Shown: positions 43,700-56,400, counted from the stretch's first letter. The stretch: DNA of 64,000 bases from Anastrepha obliqua (GCF_027943255.1 NC_072893.1:20172001-20236000), one strand, 5' to 3'. The notes: generated by a model not told the origin, from the sequence alone. Translations and numbers: made by a program.

Positions 43700-45835
43700 A
43701 ATTAAAATAGAAGATAAATGCCAATTTTTTTATAAATTTGGACTCAGTTATGCGCTGACAGTGCTCAGTCGTAAAACAAAGCCATTTTAGATGCGTGCAG
43801 AATGTGCCGAGTAGCTTTCGATATGCACCCGGAATAGAAATTTATTATGCCGCTTTGCTGAATGATAAAGTACGAATATGCTCGCTAATCGCAAGGTCAC
43901 TGATAATACAATTACATGCGTATTGTTAGCTTAACGCAGATTTATTATGCTTGTAAAAATATTTATTTCTTATCATCGTCACTGCAGCCAAACATATGTG
44001 TATGTTATGTTGTATTACTCGACATAAAGTTGTTAATAAAAACAATATAATGGTGGGGTGGACAAATAAATTTTGCAAACTCCGATCTGTAGTGTGGAGA
44101 TTGCTCCTTAACGCGCCGAGAGGCGTACAGCTTCATGCCACCTCCGAATGCTGCTACAACAACCTCCGAACGCAGATAGCTTTTATGATAAATTTATTCA
44201 CGCCATAAAGATGTTTGGGGCTTTACTATTGCCACGCATTGCTACGCCAGTTTGCGATATCACGGAGAGTGCATTGCCTGATACGAGTCGATTAATTTTA
44301 TTATTTGTACATACAAATATATGTATGTATGTAAATATATTATTTTTCACTGCTGGCACTTCCTTTTTGACTTGTGACGTTCGGGAACGTCTGTCTATAT
44401 GCTGATGTTCTGAGTCATTCACACGTACGCAATGACCAGCCATAAGCATGTATTTTATTGTATGTACATATGTATATATTTTTAAGCCCCTTAAGCAAGC
44501 GCTCGTCTCTCTAATAAGACTTAATATTATTTTTCTTTGCATAGTAAAACCGCGTCGTTGATTTCTACACATCGGTGTCGCTCGGCTGGGCAGCCGTTAG
44601 TTGGGTTAGTTGTTTTCGTTTTTCAGCCTACTTTAGCCACATTGCATATCACGAGATGATGTGGGATTATTTTCCTAGCTCAACTTTTCATTCTCAAATA
44701 CTTTGTATGCCATTGAAGTGATATTCGTGCATAACTACCTGCCTGAGTATGGTAGTGTTGGTGTTCTGTGCGCTATGCACTCTGTGCACCATATTCTCCC
44801 ACAACTCTGTTGAGCTTTGTAGCCAGGCGTATGACTGCAGCTTTGATTTGTTTTGAACGTCTGTAAAATTAATTTTTTTTTCGTATGCCTATAACATACA
44901 TGCACTTATTTACATAAATATAAAGGCACAGTTCGGTGGGTCTTGGTTGGCCCATTATAAAAATAGCATAGCAGTGCTGCGCCAACGGTAGCGGCTATGT
45001 TCATGTGCGCTCAAACGAGCGAACGCTTTGTCGCTGTTTCGTATTTCAAGTTTTCCGTTTATTGTTGTGATTCCACTTTTCTCTATTTTCAGCCATTTTA
45101 CATGCATACTTTTGTACTCTGCCATAATTTCACTTTTTCTGCCTTGTTGACTTCAACAAGCGTCACCGATTTGATAGACTGCCTGTTTGCCTTTTCTTTG
45201 GGTGATGGCTGACTGGTGCTTGTTTGTGGCGGTGGGTCTGCAGTTATTTGTTCTTCGGTTCGGTTCTTTACTTCTGGTGCCACCCGTTCGCCTGCAAACA
45301 TTTATTGTTCTCTTTCACCACATTCAAATATGTAGCTTTCTAAACATTTATCCATACTTTGTTTGAACTAAATTAAAAATTTCGCATTTTCCTTTCACCT
45401 TTTTTTTTTTTTTTTGTTTAATGGAAACCATTGCAAAAACAAGATAAAAGACACATTAAATTCAAGATTGTTGTGCTGGCTTAGCGTTGACAGGCCGACA
45501 TATGTATGTAACTCGCCTATTTTGAAATTTAATCGTCTCATACTTCACAATACGCTCGCTGGATGGATGACTGCCGTTCGTTTGTGGAGCAGTGGCTTAC
45601 TTGCTTTTGATACCTCTTATAGAGATAAATAAATATGCACACACAGATGTGAACAATATTTACATACATACATACATACGTACATTCTTAAATTTGGTTG
45701 AAATATTGTAGAAAATTTGGACGTATTGCGTTTTGGTTAGGCGAAGAAAAATTTTCTTCGAGTACCAAGTTTTTCTTTAAAGTGCGCTCATTTTCTCCAA
45801 GCTTAGTTAAATCGTCATTAACTCTGGAATGTATG
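43700..45835. other. intergenic, no gene recognised
   Basis: ATGTATGTATGTAAATAT (about 44320) and ACATACATACATACGTACAT (about 45660) microsatellites. A T run at 45403-45415. Short open frames on both strands show no motif. Possibly regulatory or old repeat sequence. Confidence 0.35.
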
Positions 45836-45839
45836 GAGT

Positions 45840-46500
45840 GACTAAGCTCATTAAGAGCGTGCAGTCACATTCAGCTTATATGGGTTCCAGCGTACCAGAG
45901 CATACCCGTGAACGAGCAACGAGGTGGTTGATGCTTTGAAACTAAGAAGACCTGAATCCTTCCTGGCAATGCGACAAAACAGCACCAAGAAAGAACTCAT
46001 AGGTTTCTGCTATTGATTTATCAACATAAACATCCCCCTTAACCCTCCGTTGGACACTTTTCTTAAAACCTTCGGTTACGCACCCACGTCTGGCCTTTTT
46101 TTTCTGTCCTGTTCCAGTAACCTTTTTAAAAGGTTAAATACATAAATCGATAGAAAATTAAATTGTAGGAGCTCAAGTCGTTAGCTATAATATAAATATG
46201 TTAAATTCACATCCAGAGTCGAATTAGTCTGGGCAGGTGCCCAACAGAGAGTTAAATGTTTACGGAATGCTACTGGGGGTAACAGTCCTCGGCGGGATAT
46301 AAATTCGCGTTGTAACGTAGAAATGGCTGTAGCTGGAACGAGAGCTCAGAAGTGAAAAGCTGCGGGAGAGCACATTCAGAAAAGATCCAAAGATCTCAAA
46401 AACCTAGCCAAGAATGAACAGAGAATGTACATAGGTATTCTTACAAATCATTGTAGGCCCAGGAAACTTCGACAGGTTGGGTCCAAAGGGGGAGGGGTGT
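45840..46500 (+). mobile_element. LINE RNase H and C-terminal fragments
   Basis: QLIWVPAYQSIPVNEQR at about 45870-45920 matches the RNase H ending IWVPGHQ..GNE. VDALKLRRPESFLAMRQNST follows. RSKDLKNLAKNEQRMYIGIL with TNHCRPRKLRQ at about 46380-46480 is the C-terminal block before the zinc motif. A repeat B copy (46235-46340) lies between. Frames are broken. Confidence 0.68.
46235..46340 (-). repeat. SINE-like repeat B copy
   Basis: The complement reads TTCTACGTTACAACGCGAAT, then TTTATATCCCGCCGAGGACT, then GTTACCCCCAGTAGCATTCC. These are the same ordered blocks as at 35518, diverged. Confidence 0.65.
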
Positions 46501-46524
46501 TAGATGAGGGGGTTTGATGGGGGA

Positions 46525-47060
46525 TGTGAAAAGGTGGTTAGAGTTATGTTTAGTATGTCGGGGACAATTCTGGATAAGTAGGAGTTTAACCAGTATCCAG
46601 AACGTAATTATGCCAAGGTTACGCGGGACTCTCGGGGGAAATTGTAGCTCTTCGTCTGCAATGGGTGGTGGTTGGACTTCAATGACGTCATTCGGGGTTG
46701 GAAGCTTAAGAAGGTGTTAAGAGTCTCCCCATGAATTTCGTTAACTGTCTGTCTGTATACTGTTCGATCCAGTAATTGTCCTGGATCTCGTCCGCGTAAT
46801 TAAGGAGGTACATCCTGACGTGCCTGGGAGGGGAGGCTCCGGCTCAAGCAGGTGTCTGCATGGGTTGGACGGGTTGTTTCCATTCTTACACTGTCCACTG
46901 CTGACTGCGAAGTCATTTACGCAGAGTCGGGCTGTGATCTTACGAATCATGTCGAATCCGCGACCTGCCTCCTGAAATACCATCACACTTGCTTCTCGAC
47001 GGCAATGGCATATCGAAAAACAGAAGTAAGCATCTCGACCTGGAATGGCTGGCATATAAG
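46525..47060 (+). repeat. dispersed repeat C and extension
   Basis: 46545-46705 aligns with the complement of 26355-26515 (ATTCTGGATAAGTAGGAGTT; AGAACGTAATTATG; TTACGCGGGACTC; GGTGGTTGGACTTCAATGAC). The next 350 bp (e.g. GGTACATCCTGACGTGCCTG; GGGAGGGGAGGCTCCGGCTC) look like part of a repeat too, but have no second copy in the window. Confidence 0.6.
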
Positions 47061-47599
47061 CCCATAAACTCAGTTCAGTCCAGTAACGTGTTATGGTTAT
47101 TTGAAAGAAGTAGATTTGGGTAGGTATTTTGAAGAGTACAGGACACAATAGATCTTAAGGTCGAAATGTCGAAGGTCTTCTATTTATCTATCTCTTTTCT
47201 TTGAGTTCATCGCTTATAAATACTTCATAAGTGAAGTATTATGGTTACCCGTTTCGCCCATTCACCATTGACCTGCTGTTGAGCGCTGGTGATATTGTAT
47301 CTCAAGATTTCACAGAAGATTTCGTACTAAATCCTGCAACTTACTTTCACAAAACTGCCCCAATTACATTTTTTCTTAGGTAAGGGAACTACTTAAAAAT
47401 TTGGAGAAACGTCTGGAAGAGTGGGTATAAAGCCAAAATGAGGTTATGTTGAAAAATAAGAAAAAGTTTAGCAAAGATAATTTGTTTTTCATATGTTTCG
47501 TATGTCCTTCATGTTTTAGATAAAATACTGCGGATATGCATGTATGTATGTATGTGCATATGAGATCAGAAAATCACGCGGCTTGTGCATACATACGTA
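47061..47599. other. intergenic, nothing recognised
   Basis: CATGTATGTATGTATGTGC microsatellite near 47538. No gene. Confidence 0.3.
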
Positions 47600-47601
47600 T
47601 A

Positions 47602-48989
47602 CAGCTACGGACAAAGAAATAGTGCACTTCCCTACAACAACTTATAATAAAGATCATTTTTAATGGGTGACCTAATAAAACAGTTATTTTTGTAAAAGTA
47701 TTTTTTTTTTTAATTTCAGTGTTATAAAAAAATTCTAAATAAATAACAATTCAATATCTAAGGAGCTCGAAAACTAAAAAAACGCACTTTCGATCTGCAA
47801 GAAAAATATAAATTAGTTATTTTAAATTGGTTAAATGAGTTTATTTATTGTATTTCTTGGCTGATTAATATTTTTTGAGTATCCATTATTGAAGTGAAAC
47901 TTCTTAAGCGTCGATGGACGAGCGAGAATGGAGAGTAAAATTTCAAGGTCATTCAACGTTTTGGGCCTTTTCCTTCCGCGAGAGAGAAAAAAGATATAAC
48001 GTAGAGGAAAAGGAGAGAGATAGAGCTATACCTTATATATATCTTAGATACACTTTATTCTATTTTTCCTAAGTTTTTCCTTGTGGTTGCTAATTTCTAG
48101 TGAGAAATAACACTGCCTACTTTTTGGGGCTTGTTTGTTGGTGCAAGCTTGTAGGAAATATATTTTTGGTGCCTACTTTTTGGCGTTATATTTCTTTGGT
48201 GCCTACTGTTTGGGGCGTTTTTTGGTTAAACTTCGGGGCTGGCCGGTGCGTTAATGCTCGCCAGTTCAAAACTGCAATTCTGTCTTCGAAAAGCCAACTT
48301 TGCAGCTCTTTTGCTCTATGCTTGGGGTCGTTATCATGCATGAATACCCAATTTAGTGGTGTGGACTCGAAGGAATATTGCTCTATTGTATTTTTGGGAA
48401 TATAATAAGCCAACTTTTGTTGTTTTTGCAGCAGCATGAACATTCCCCATACATGTACAGGGAATGTGCAGCCCTTGGCTGGATAAAAATCCGAGTCGTT
48501 CCGGTAACTTAGAGCCGACTCTCGTGGTTCGTATCCATATTGCCATTTATTCTCTCTATTGGTCCAACCTCACGCCAAGAAAAAAGATCCCCAAACTTTC
48601 AATTTACTCCCATAGTTCTTTACGTTTTTTTTTTTGTGGGGTTCAACTCTTGGCTTTTACCACGATGAGCAAAAGCCTTCACATCAGGATCAATCATGTT
48701 AATTTTAGTTTCGTTGGTTATCAGTATTTTTTACCAGAATTTTACGTTTTTGTTTCTATGGCCATTTGCAAAAGACAAACGAGCCTTCTTATTTTTTTTC
48801 GATTGTAGCGGTTTTTTTCTGCTGCACTTAATTTTCTTGTCCTGCTGAATTGTTCTCTTTCGCGCAGGCGCCTTTCGAACTTTCTTTATTTTAAGCACAT
48901 TTTTGTCTGACTTCAAGAATTAACCCAAATAATTAGTTTTAATTACTAGAAATTGAAATATATATGTCTTATTTCGTTGTCCATAACTG
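47602..48989 (-). mobile_element. Tc1-like element with TIRs, hosting repeat B
   Basis: The left end CAGCTACGGACAAAGAAATA and the right end (complement CAGTTATGGACAACGAAATA) are inverted, with TA at 47600-47601 and 48990-48991. On the minus strand: a basic N-terminus (48916-48731, KKVRKAPARKRTIQQDKK); NETKINMIDPDVKAFAHRGK (first Asp region, now Asn); and LNWVFMHDNDPKHRAKELQS (second Asp, about 48350-48290), then a decayed DPNPIE-type region. A repeat B copy interrupts it at 48421-48525. Inactive. Confidence 0.87.
48421..48525 (-). repeat. SINE-like repeat B inside Tc1
   Basis: The complement reads AAGTTACCGGAACGACTCGG, ATTTTTATCCAGCCAAGGGC, then ATTCCCTGTACATGTATGGG with GAATGTTCATGCTGCTGC and a CAAAAACAACAA tail. 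It breaks the Tc1 frame between the first-Asp and second-Asp blocks. Confidence 0.75.
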
Positions 48990-48991
48990 TA

Positions 48992-49500
48992 TGCGTGTAT
49001 ATATATATGTATGTATGTAAAATAGTTAATTTAACAAAACAAACTTTTTGCTTTTTTGCGCTGATTAGCCAAGTCGAAATGAGTAAAGTAAATAACCTGA
49101 GTACTTAAGTATGTAGTCATAAATACATATGCACGTGGATATATACACATATAGTGTGTGTATGTATATAAAGAACTAAATGTTATTTTCTCTACTTGTA
49201 ATTAGTTAATCGAGCTACTTTGTGCCCCAGTCACATCGGCTCAATGACAATTAATTGTTCGCGATTTACTGCTCTTCACTAGGGTGCCCATATATTTGTG
49301 AAAATTTCAGGGCTCAACTAGGTTTATTTCCTTTTGGAAATATACACTCGGAATCACATAATTAAATCATTTTACCTTTTAACGATATTATCAATATTTT
49401 CCTGTTAAATTTGTTTCGTTAATTTTTTAGAAAATTTAGGTTCATTGTTTAACGAAAACCTTATAAATCAGAGTTAGAAACTTTTTACAAAATTCAAAAA
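48992..49500. other. intergenic, nothing recognised
   Basis: TATG microsatellite traces at 49000-49015 and 49150-49170. No gene. Confidence 0.3.
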
Positions 49501-50580
49501 AAAAAAATATATAAAATAAAAATAAAGAAAAATTAATAAAAAAAAATTTAATTATTGTAATAAAAAAAATTTTAAAATTAATAAAAAAAAATTTAATTAA
49601 TAAAAATAAATTTTTTTTAAATAAGAAAAAAAATTATCATCAAAATTTTCCACTTTATAATCAGAATCTATAAACACTTTTGGGTATGCAGCTTTAAAAC
49701 TTAATTTAAAAAAAGAATAATAATAAATAAAAAAAGAATAATAATAAATAAAAAAATAAAATAAAAAAATTATAATAAAAAAAAGTTTAAATATTTAATG
49801 AAAAATAATTAAAAAAAAAGTTAAAAAAATTATCAAAATTTTTCACTTGATAATCGGAATCTATAGAAAACTTTTGGGTATGCAGCTTTAAAATTTAATT
49901 TTAAAACATAATAATAAAAAATAAAAAAATAATAAAAAAATAATAAAAAAATAATAAAAAAATAATAAAAAATAAAAAAAAAAAAATAAAAAAAAATTAA
50001 ATATTTCATGAAAAATAATTAAAAAAAAAAATATCAAAATTTTCCACTTGATAATCGGAATCTATAAAAAACTTTTGGGTATGCAGCTTTAAAATTTAAT
50101 TTTTTTAAATAATAATAAATAAAAAACAATAAGAAAAAAAATTATAATAAATAAAAAACAATAAGAAAAAAAATTATAATAAATAATAAACAATAAGAAA
50201 AAAAATTATAATAAAAAATAAAAAAAAATTTTAATATTTAATGAAAAATAATTTTAAAAAAGTTAAAAAAAATATTATCAAAATTTTCCACTTGATAATC
50301 GAAATCTATAAAAAACTTTTGGGTATGCAGCTTTAAAATTAAATTAAAAAATAAAATTAAAAAATAAACAAAAAAAAGTTAAAAAAAAAATGTTAAAGAA
50401 AAGCATTATCAAAATTGTCCACTTCATAATCGGAATCTACAGAAAACTTTTGGGTATGCAGCTTTAAAATTTAATGAAAAAAAAATAAAAAAAATTTTAA
50501 TTATTAAAGAAAAAATTATCAAAATTTCCGACTTCATAATAAGAATCTTTTGGGCATGCAACTTTATAGTCCATTAAATT
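49501..50580. repeat. A-rich minisatellite, six ~70-bp units
   Basis: A unit containing TTATCAAAATTTTCCACTTG, ATAATCGGAATCTATA and CTTTTGGGTATGCAGCTTTA recurs near 49634, 49829, 50031, 50275, 50405 and 50515. Units are separated by variable (AATAAA/AAAAATAA)n linkers of 30-170 bp. Tandem, same orientation, diverged a few per cent. The last copy is the most degenerate. Confidence 0.9.
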
Positions 50581-51010
50581 TTATAATAATATAATGAAGT
50601 GTAAGTTTGAACTCGCCTAGAAGTCGAGCTGTTTTATGACATAATTTTTTGCATACGATGCTGAGAATTTTTTTTGTGTATAAGGCACATATGCGGAAGT
50701 CTGGAGGTCTGTATAACCATTACTCCCTTCAGCTAAAATCTGCTTTTACCATGTCTCATATTCCTATATATAATTTCCTTTAACTCCGGTTGGAGCATAA
50801 GGCCAGCTTCTGGTTTGAGTAGTCGGTTTATTTCGGAAAGATGGGCGATTAACCTGTCTTGGGGACCGTTTCGTTTATTGAGTCCCCTCATCATGACAGA
50901 ATGACAACCCTTTAGTAGGGCATGTCTCATAATTGATTAAAAAATAAAACCTGCTTTTTTAAGTCAGGTTTGATTTTAGCTAAAGGATGCCTTAAATTTA
51001 CCTAACGACT
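50581..51010. other. unassigned spacer
   Basis: A 65-codon minus frame (50733-50930) with RGLNKRNGPQDRLIAHLSEI shows no family I know. Otherwise nothing. Confidence 0.3.
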
Positions 51011-51015
51011 GTAAC

Positions 51016-51190
51016 TAAGTTCCCATGGCAGTAGGTTTTACGTTACCAGAGTCGTTCCCATGGCAGCCGGTTCTACGTTGCCAGAATGACTCGGGTTTTT
51101 CCCGACCAAGGGCTCCCGCCCCAGTAATCTAGCCCTGTCTAGTGAACAGTCTATCACGTTACCAGAATGATCAGGATTTACATTTGGCCA
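51016..51190 (+). repeat. repeat B, rearranged copy
   Basis: CCCATGGCAG..GGTTTTACGTTACCAGAG and CCCATGGCAGCCGGTTCTAC occur in tandem, followed by GACTCGGGTTTTTCCCGACC with AAGGGCTCCCGCCCCAGTA. A third partial CACGTTACCAGAATGATCAG is at about 51157. It suggests duplication of the 5' portion of repeat B. Confidence 0.65.
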
Positions 51191-51225
51191 AGCACTTCAT
51201 AAAAAGTTTAAAATATATATAAATA

Positions 51226-51505
51226 AAGGGTGGTCAATTTAGAGGTATCAAATTTTAAATTGAAATACATTGATTGGGCAGTCTTTATTATTTATGGCCG
51301 TAATTCGGCCATCCGTAAGCACCAATTTTGAATGACTCGCGACTCGCTGGAGCACTTCGGTGGAGCGAGCGATGAACAGTTCTCACAGAGCGCCGATTTT
51401 CGTACGATTTGTAAACGTTGTTGAGGCGTAAGTCTTTCCATGATGGAATGCCAATGAATACTGAAAAAAGATCATATGTATTTAGCTTTCCAATCTGATC
51501 CTTTA
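51226..51505 (-). mobile_element. 280-bp deletion derivative of the 11985 mariner
   Basis: The left end AAGGGTGGTCAATTTAGAGG and the right end (complement AAGGATCAGATTGGAAAGCT) match the two ends of 11985-13240 in inverted orientation. TA flanks both (51224-51225, 51506-51507). It keeps the transposase C-terminal coding tail (complement of GGCCATCCGTAAGCACCAAT) and the 5' leader. Everything between is deleted. Confidence 0.85.
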
Positions 51506-51507
51506 TT

Positions 51508-52559
51508 ATGCCATTTTCTGACTTAGAGCTAAATTCGGCGTAATTAATATGAAATATTTTTAGGAATATGAACTACTAATATTTTTTTAATTAACAGAAA
51601 AATATCGACAACCCTAGTCGTTATTCACCCAACGACAGTTTAACCATTTATTGTAGTTGTATTTTCTTGGCTGTTTTTCAAATAAAATTTTAATGTTTAA
51701 AACAAGGTTTTACTGAAAAAAAGAAGAAATACTATATTATGTCAACTGTCGGCAAAGTTGGTGCGGTTGTTGTTGTTAGTGTCAAACTTGAAAATATTTT
51801 TCAATACCGAAATTGTTTCAGCACACGCAAAGCGATTACTGTTTACGCTGTTACTTCACACTTCCTAACTACTGTAAATTACTTTTGCACGCACGGCGCA
51901 CAGGTTCTCTGGCTACATGCGCCTATGTCGGGCTCACGTACGCATGTATGTATGTATGTATGTGTGGAGTAGTGCGTAGTGGGGGAAAAAGTTGTGGAAA
52001 ATGTATCAATCAGAGCATTACGATACATTTAAGGAGGGAGGTGGTGCTGTATTTAATAAAGCAACAAATATGCGTGCAGATAGCAGCTGGCAACGCCGAA
52101 AGATTCAAAATGAAAGAAATACAAGAATGTAAAATTTAGTTTGGGTTGGCTGTTAGATTAGATTTATTGGAGGTTTGCACTTGGCTGGCTGTTCATTTTG
52201 AAACAAACAAATTCATAGACAATGAGAGTTATTGTCTTGTAATATCAGGGGGACGGACGGATGAGTTATGAGGCTGAATATATACAAAATGGGCGTTGTT
52301 TTTTTTCCGATCTCAATAATATTTATCTTGGATCTGCTTGTGCCACGTTTGGGCAAGTTTTATTAATTCATTATCGAGATGCATCCATTTACTCAAAAGT
52401 GGGCGAGACATCGCCCATTTTTTCAAAGTTTTACTTGCGGCGTACTTTTTTGTTTGTTTGTGTTTTTTATTGTTTTACAATAAAATTTCCGTTATGTGGC
52501 AGGTGAGCGTTGTTATTAGTTATCAGTTACTCATTTCGCTCAGTTTCAATCGACTCCTT
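51508..52559. other. intergenic, nothing recognised
   Basis: ATGTATGTATGTATGTGTGG at about 51945. Open frames at 51739-52139 and 52261-52565 overlap in different frames, with no motif. Confidence 0.3.
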
Positions 52560-53340
52560 TCCTAATTTTAATTTATTTTTTATTCATTTTTATTTTTTTT
52601 GTAACCTTTTTTTTATTTTTTTTTTTAATCTCTTTTATTTATTTGTTGTTTTTAATCTTTTTTATTTATTTTTTGTAACATTTTTTTATTTATTTATTTT
52701 TAATCTTTTTTGTTTATTCATTTTTTAGTCCTTTTATTTATTTTTTTAATCGTTTTTTTTATTTATTATATTTATTTTTCTTATCGTTTTTATTTTTTAT
52801 TTATTTTTTATTCTTTTTTATTTTTTATTTATCTTTTTATTCTTTTTTATTTATTTATTTTTTTTAGTCCTTTTATTTATTTTTTTAATCGTTTGGTTTT
52901 TATTTATTTATTTTTCTTATCGTTTTTATTTTTTATTTTTTTATTCTTTTTTTATTTTGTTTTTAACCTTTTTTATTTATTTATTTTTTCAAACTCTTTT
53001 ATTTGTTTATTGTTTTTAATCTTTTTTATTTATTTATTTTTTTTAGTCCTTTTATTTATTTTTTTAATCGTTGGGTTTTTATTTATTTATATTTCTTATC
53101 GTTTTTATTTTTTATTTATTTTTTATTCTTTTTTTATTTTGTTTTTAACATTTTTTATTTATTTTTTTTAATCTCTTTTATTTGTTTATTGTTTTCAATC
53201 TTTTTTATTTTTTATTTAATTATATTTTTTTTTTAATATTTTTTATTTTTTTATTTATTTTTTATTATTTTTTTATTTTGTTTTTAACCTTTTTTATTTA
53301 TTTATTTTTTCATTCTTTTTTATTTATTTTATGTAACCTT
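52560..53340. repeat. T-rich (TTTAT)-like tract
   Basis: About 780 bp, nearly pure T/A with scattered C and G on the + strand. Longer units recur: AGTCCTTTTATTTATTTTTT with TAATCG near 52728, 52868 and 53046. The Phe/Leu-rich open frames across it are artefacts of composition. It abuts the first LOA-like copy, and a 20-bp remnant of the same text lies between the two copies. Confidence 0.88.
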
Positions 53341-53464
53341 GGTTGGTTGGTTGGTTGGTTTAAGGGTGACTCCGCATCGGAGTGCCACATAGACCGCAAG
53401 TTAGGTCCGTTGTGTTGCCCTGGAGCTCATTATGTTACATGATTTCCCCACCTAACCGAGATTT

Positions 53465-56400
53465 TTATTGTGGATTTTGGTCAAAGATATTAATTCGTTT
53501 CGAGAATTTGATGAGAGATTCGATTTTCAGGTCCGAGAGTACTGAAAGATTGTCAATTGTTGGAGAGCCAAGAAGAGCGAGGCGACTTCTGGCTAGACCG
53601 GGACAACTGCACAGCAAATGTCTGCTCGATACTTCCTCATCTTCGTCCTCGCAGTATCTGCACAGGTCGTTTTGAGGAACCCCGAGCCGACGTGCGTGAG
53701 TGCCCAACAGGCAGTGGCCGGTGATAAGAGATATTATATGGCTTAGTTCGTGTTTCGAAAGACTTATAAGGGTTTTTGTCTGTTTCAGATTGTAGGATGG
53801 CCAGATTTGTCTGGTCGTAACGCAAGTAGTTTCCACTCGCCACCTCCGATCAGCAATGCTGTGAAATTCTCGATCAATGAGTAATTTACATGTTGAGAGC
53901 GGAATGTGGATTGTGGGTAAGTTACTAACATTTGATTGCGCAGCTCCAGCTCTTGCGAGCTCATCAGCTTTGCAGTTACCTTCGAATCCACTGTGACCCG
54001 GTATCCAGATAACTTGGACAGAATTCTGAACACTTATCTCGTTAAGAGATAAGAGACAGGATCGAACCACATCTGAGTGCGTATAAGAGGAGCTGAGTGC
54101 TCGAACGGCCGCTTGACTGTCGGTGAAAAAGCGGATATCCTCTAGTGATATTCTATTTTCTAAGAGAGTTTTCGCAGCATACCAGATAGCGCATACTTCC
54201 GCTTGGAATACGCTGCAGTAGTCGGGTAATCTAAATGATAGATTAATGTGAGGGGAATTGGAAAAGATTCCAAATCCCACTTTGCCGTCTTGTTTTGAAC
54301 CATCTGTATATATAGTCAGAGGGCCATTGATTTCGGTTAGATTTGTCTTCCATTCTTCCCTAGTTGGGAGTGAACAGGAGAATAGCAAGGGTGGTGATGG
54401 AAGACTTACATGATAGTCTATGTCGGAAGAGATAACAGTGTTCCTGTTCAGTATGGCCGAATGGCCAAGATACTTATTCCATTTCGATATAGCATTCATG
54501 CGTGTCGCTGCTTTCGCTGCAATCGCTTTGCCAGCCAGATCGATAGGGAGCAAGTGAAGCAACGTATTTAGAGCCTTAGTAGGTGTTGTACTTAAGCATC
54601 CTGTTATCAGGAGGCAGGCTGTTCTTTGAACTCGATCAATTGTGGCTACTCTACACCGTTTTTCGAGTGCTGTCCACCATACAACCACACCGTAGAAGAG
54701 TATCGGTTTGATGATCGAGGTATATATCCAATAAATGATCCGAGGTGAAAAACCCCAGGTTTTGCCTATAGCTTTCTTACAAGTATAAAGAGCTATGAAA
54801 GCTTTTTTACATCTGTTTTCGATGTTCAATTTCCAACTCAACTTCCTATCTAGAATAACTCCTAGATATTTAGCTGAATCAGATAGGAGTAATGATTCCC
54901 CTTTTAAGGTTATTGTTTGCAGTGGAGGAGATTGTTGTTTCCTATTGAAGAGAACAAGATCTGTCTTTGCTGGATTCGCATTTAGTCCGCATTCGGTGCA
55001 CCATTTTGACAGAATATTGATTGAGCGTTGCATGAGCTCAGTGAGGGTATTCAGGTGTTTGCCTGACACGCAGAGAGCAATATCATCTGCATAGGCTACA
55101 ACCTTGCAGCCTGCTTTTTCGAGATTTCGAAGCAAACTGTTTACAGCGAGATTCCAGAGAAGGGGTGAAAGTACTCCGCCTTGGGGAGTGCCTTTGACGG
55201 CGTACATTCTCATGCGGCTTAGCCCAAGCTCTGAAGTGATTATTCTATTTTGGAGCATTTGTTCGATCATCTTTCGGATGGAGTAATTAATACCCAATTT
55301 GGCAATTTCAGATAAAATAGCGTTGGGTTCAATATTATTAAAAGCACCTTCTATGTCCATAAATGCGACAAGAGAGTACTCCTTATTGTGAAGGGAAGTT
55401 TCTACTGTTTGCACCAGTGAATGAAGTGCCGTTTCAGTCGATTTCCCTTTAGTGTAGGCATGTTGTGCCTCAGAGATCAACTTAGTATCAAGTTGGGTTT
55501 TGATTTGCTCATCTAAGACTTTTTCAAAAGCCTTTAAGCAAAAAGAGGTTAGGCTAATGGGCCTGAAGTCGTTTGCTTTGCAGTGTGAAGGTTTCCCCGT
55601 TTTCGGAATGAATACTACCTTCGATTTCTTCCAAGTTGTCGGAAGGTAAGAGAGATTTAAACACTTGTTAAAGATCCTTGTTAACCAAGGCAGTAGAATT
55701 TCCAGTCCTTCTTGAAGTTCTGCTGGAATGATGTTGTCAGGACCTGGTGATTTAAATTTTTTAAAGCTTAGTATTGCTGTAGAGATGCTATTAGAGCTGA
55801 TTAGATCTGATCTATTCCCATAATTACTCTGAGGAGTGCTGGGAAGTGCAGGTAGGTTGGCAACACAGCCTGGAAAGTGAGATTCTAGAAGGATTCTAAG
55901 AGTGTGGTCAGTTGAAGTAGTCCAAGTTCCATCTTGAGTCATGATAAAACTGGGAGAGACTGGGTTTGATGCAAGAATCTTGCGTAGTCTGCTTACTTCT
56001 GAGGTGTTCTCTAATTCTTGAGTGTATGATCGCCAGGATGTGCGTTTTGCACTTCTGACAGCTTTCTTAAAGTCTTTGAGACATTGTCGATATTCTTCCC
56101 ATTCGTCTGTAATTTTAGATTGGTTAAAGAGTTTCCGAGTTCGATTGCGAAGTTCTGAGATTTCTGGAGTCCACCAAAAAGGTTTATGCTTACCTCCTGT
56201 TTTTGTCAGGGGACAAGATTGTCGTGCTGCGCTTTGACACGTCTTCGTTATCATGTTGACAGCGTTTTCGATATCGTTTTTATTTGCCATTTCAAACTGC
56301 CTGATATCAGGAAGTCCATTGGCAAGATGTTCTTTATATTTGATCCAATTCATACGTTTTTTGTTAAGGTACTTCATGGGTTTTGCCGTTTCGGCTTTTA

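Noticed and set aside
46741..47148. 135-codon minus ORF near repeat C
   Set aside because: Lies in repeat-like sequence and shows no domain; kept only as part of the repeat extension.
49501..50580. CRISPR-like array
   Set aside because: Units are long, diverged and separated by low-complexity linkers of variable size, in a eukaryotic genome; it is a minisatellite.
52510..53442. Long Phe/Leu-rich open frames (up to 153 codons)
   Set aside because: They lie in a T-rich simple repeat; composition alone keeps stops rare. No start context or homology.
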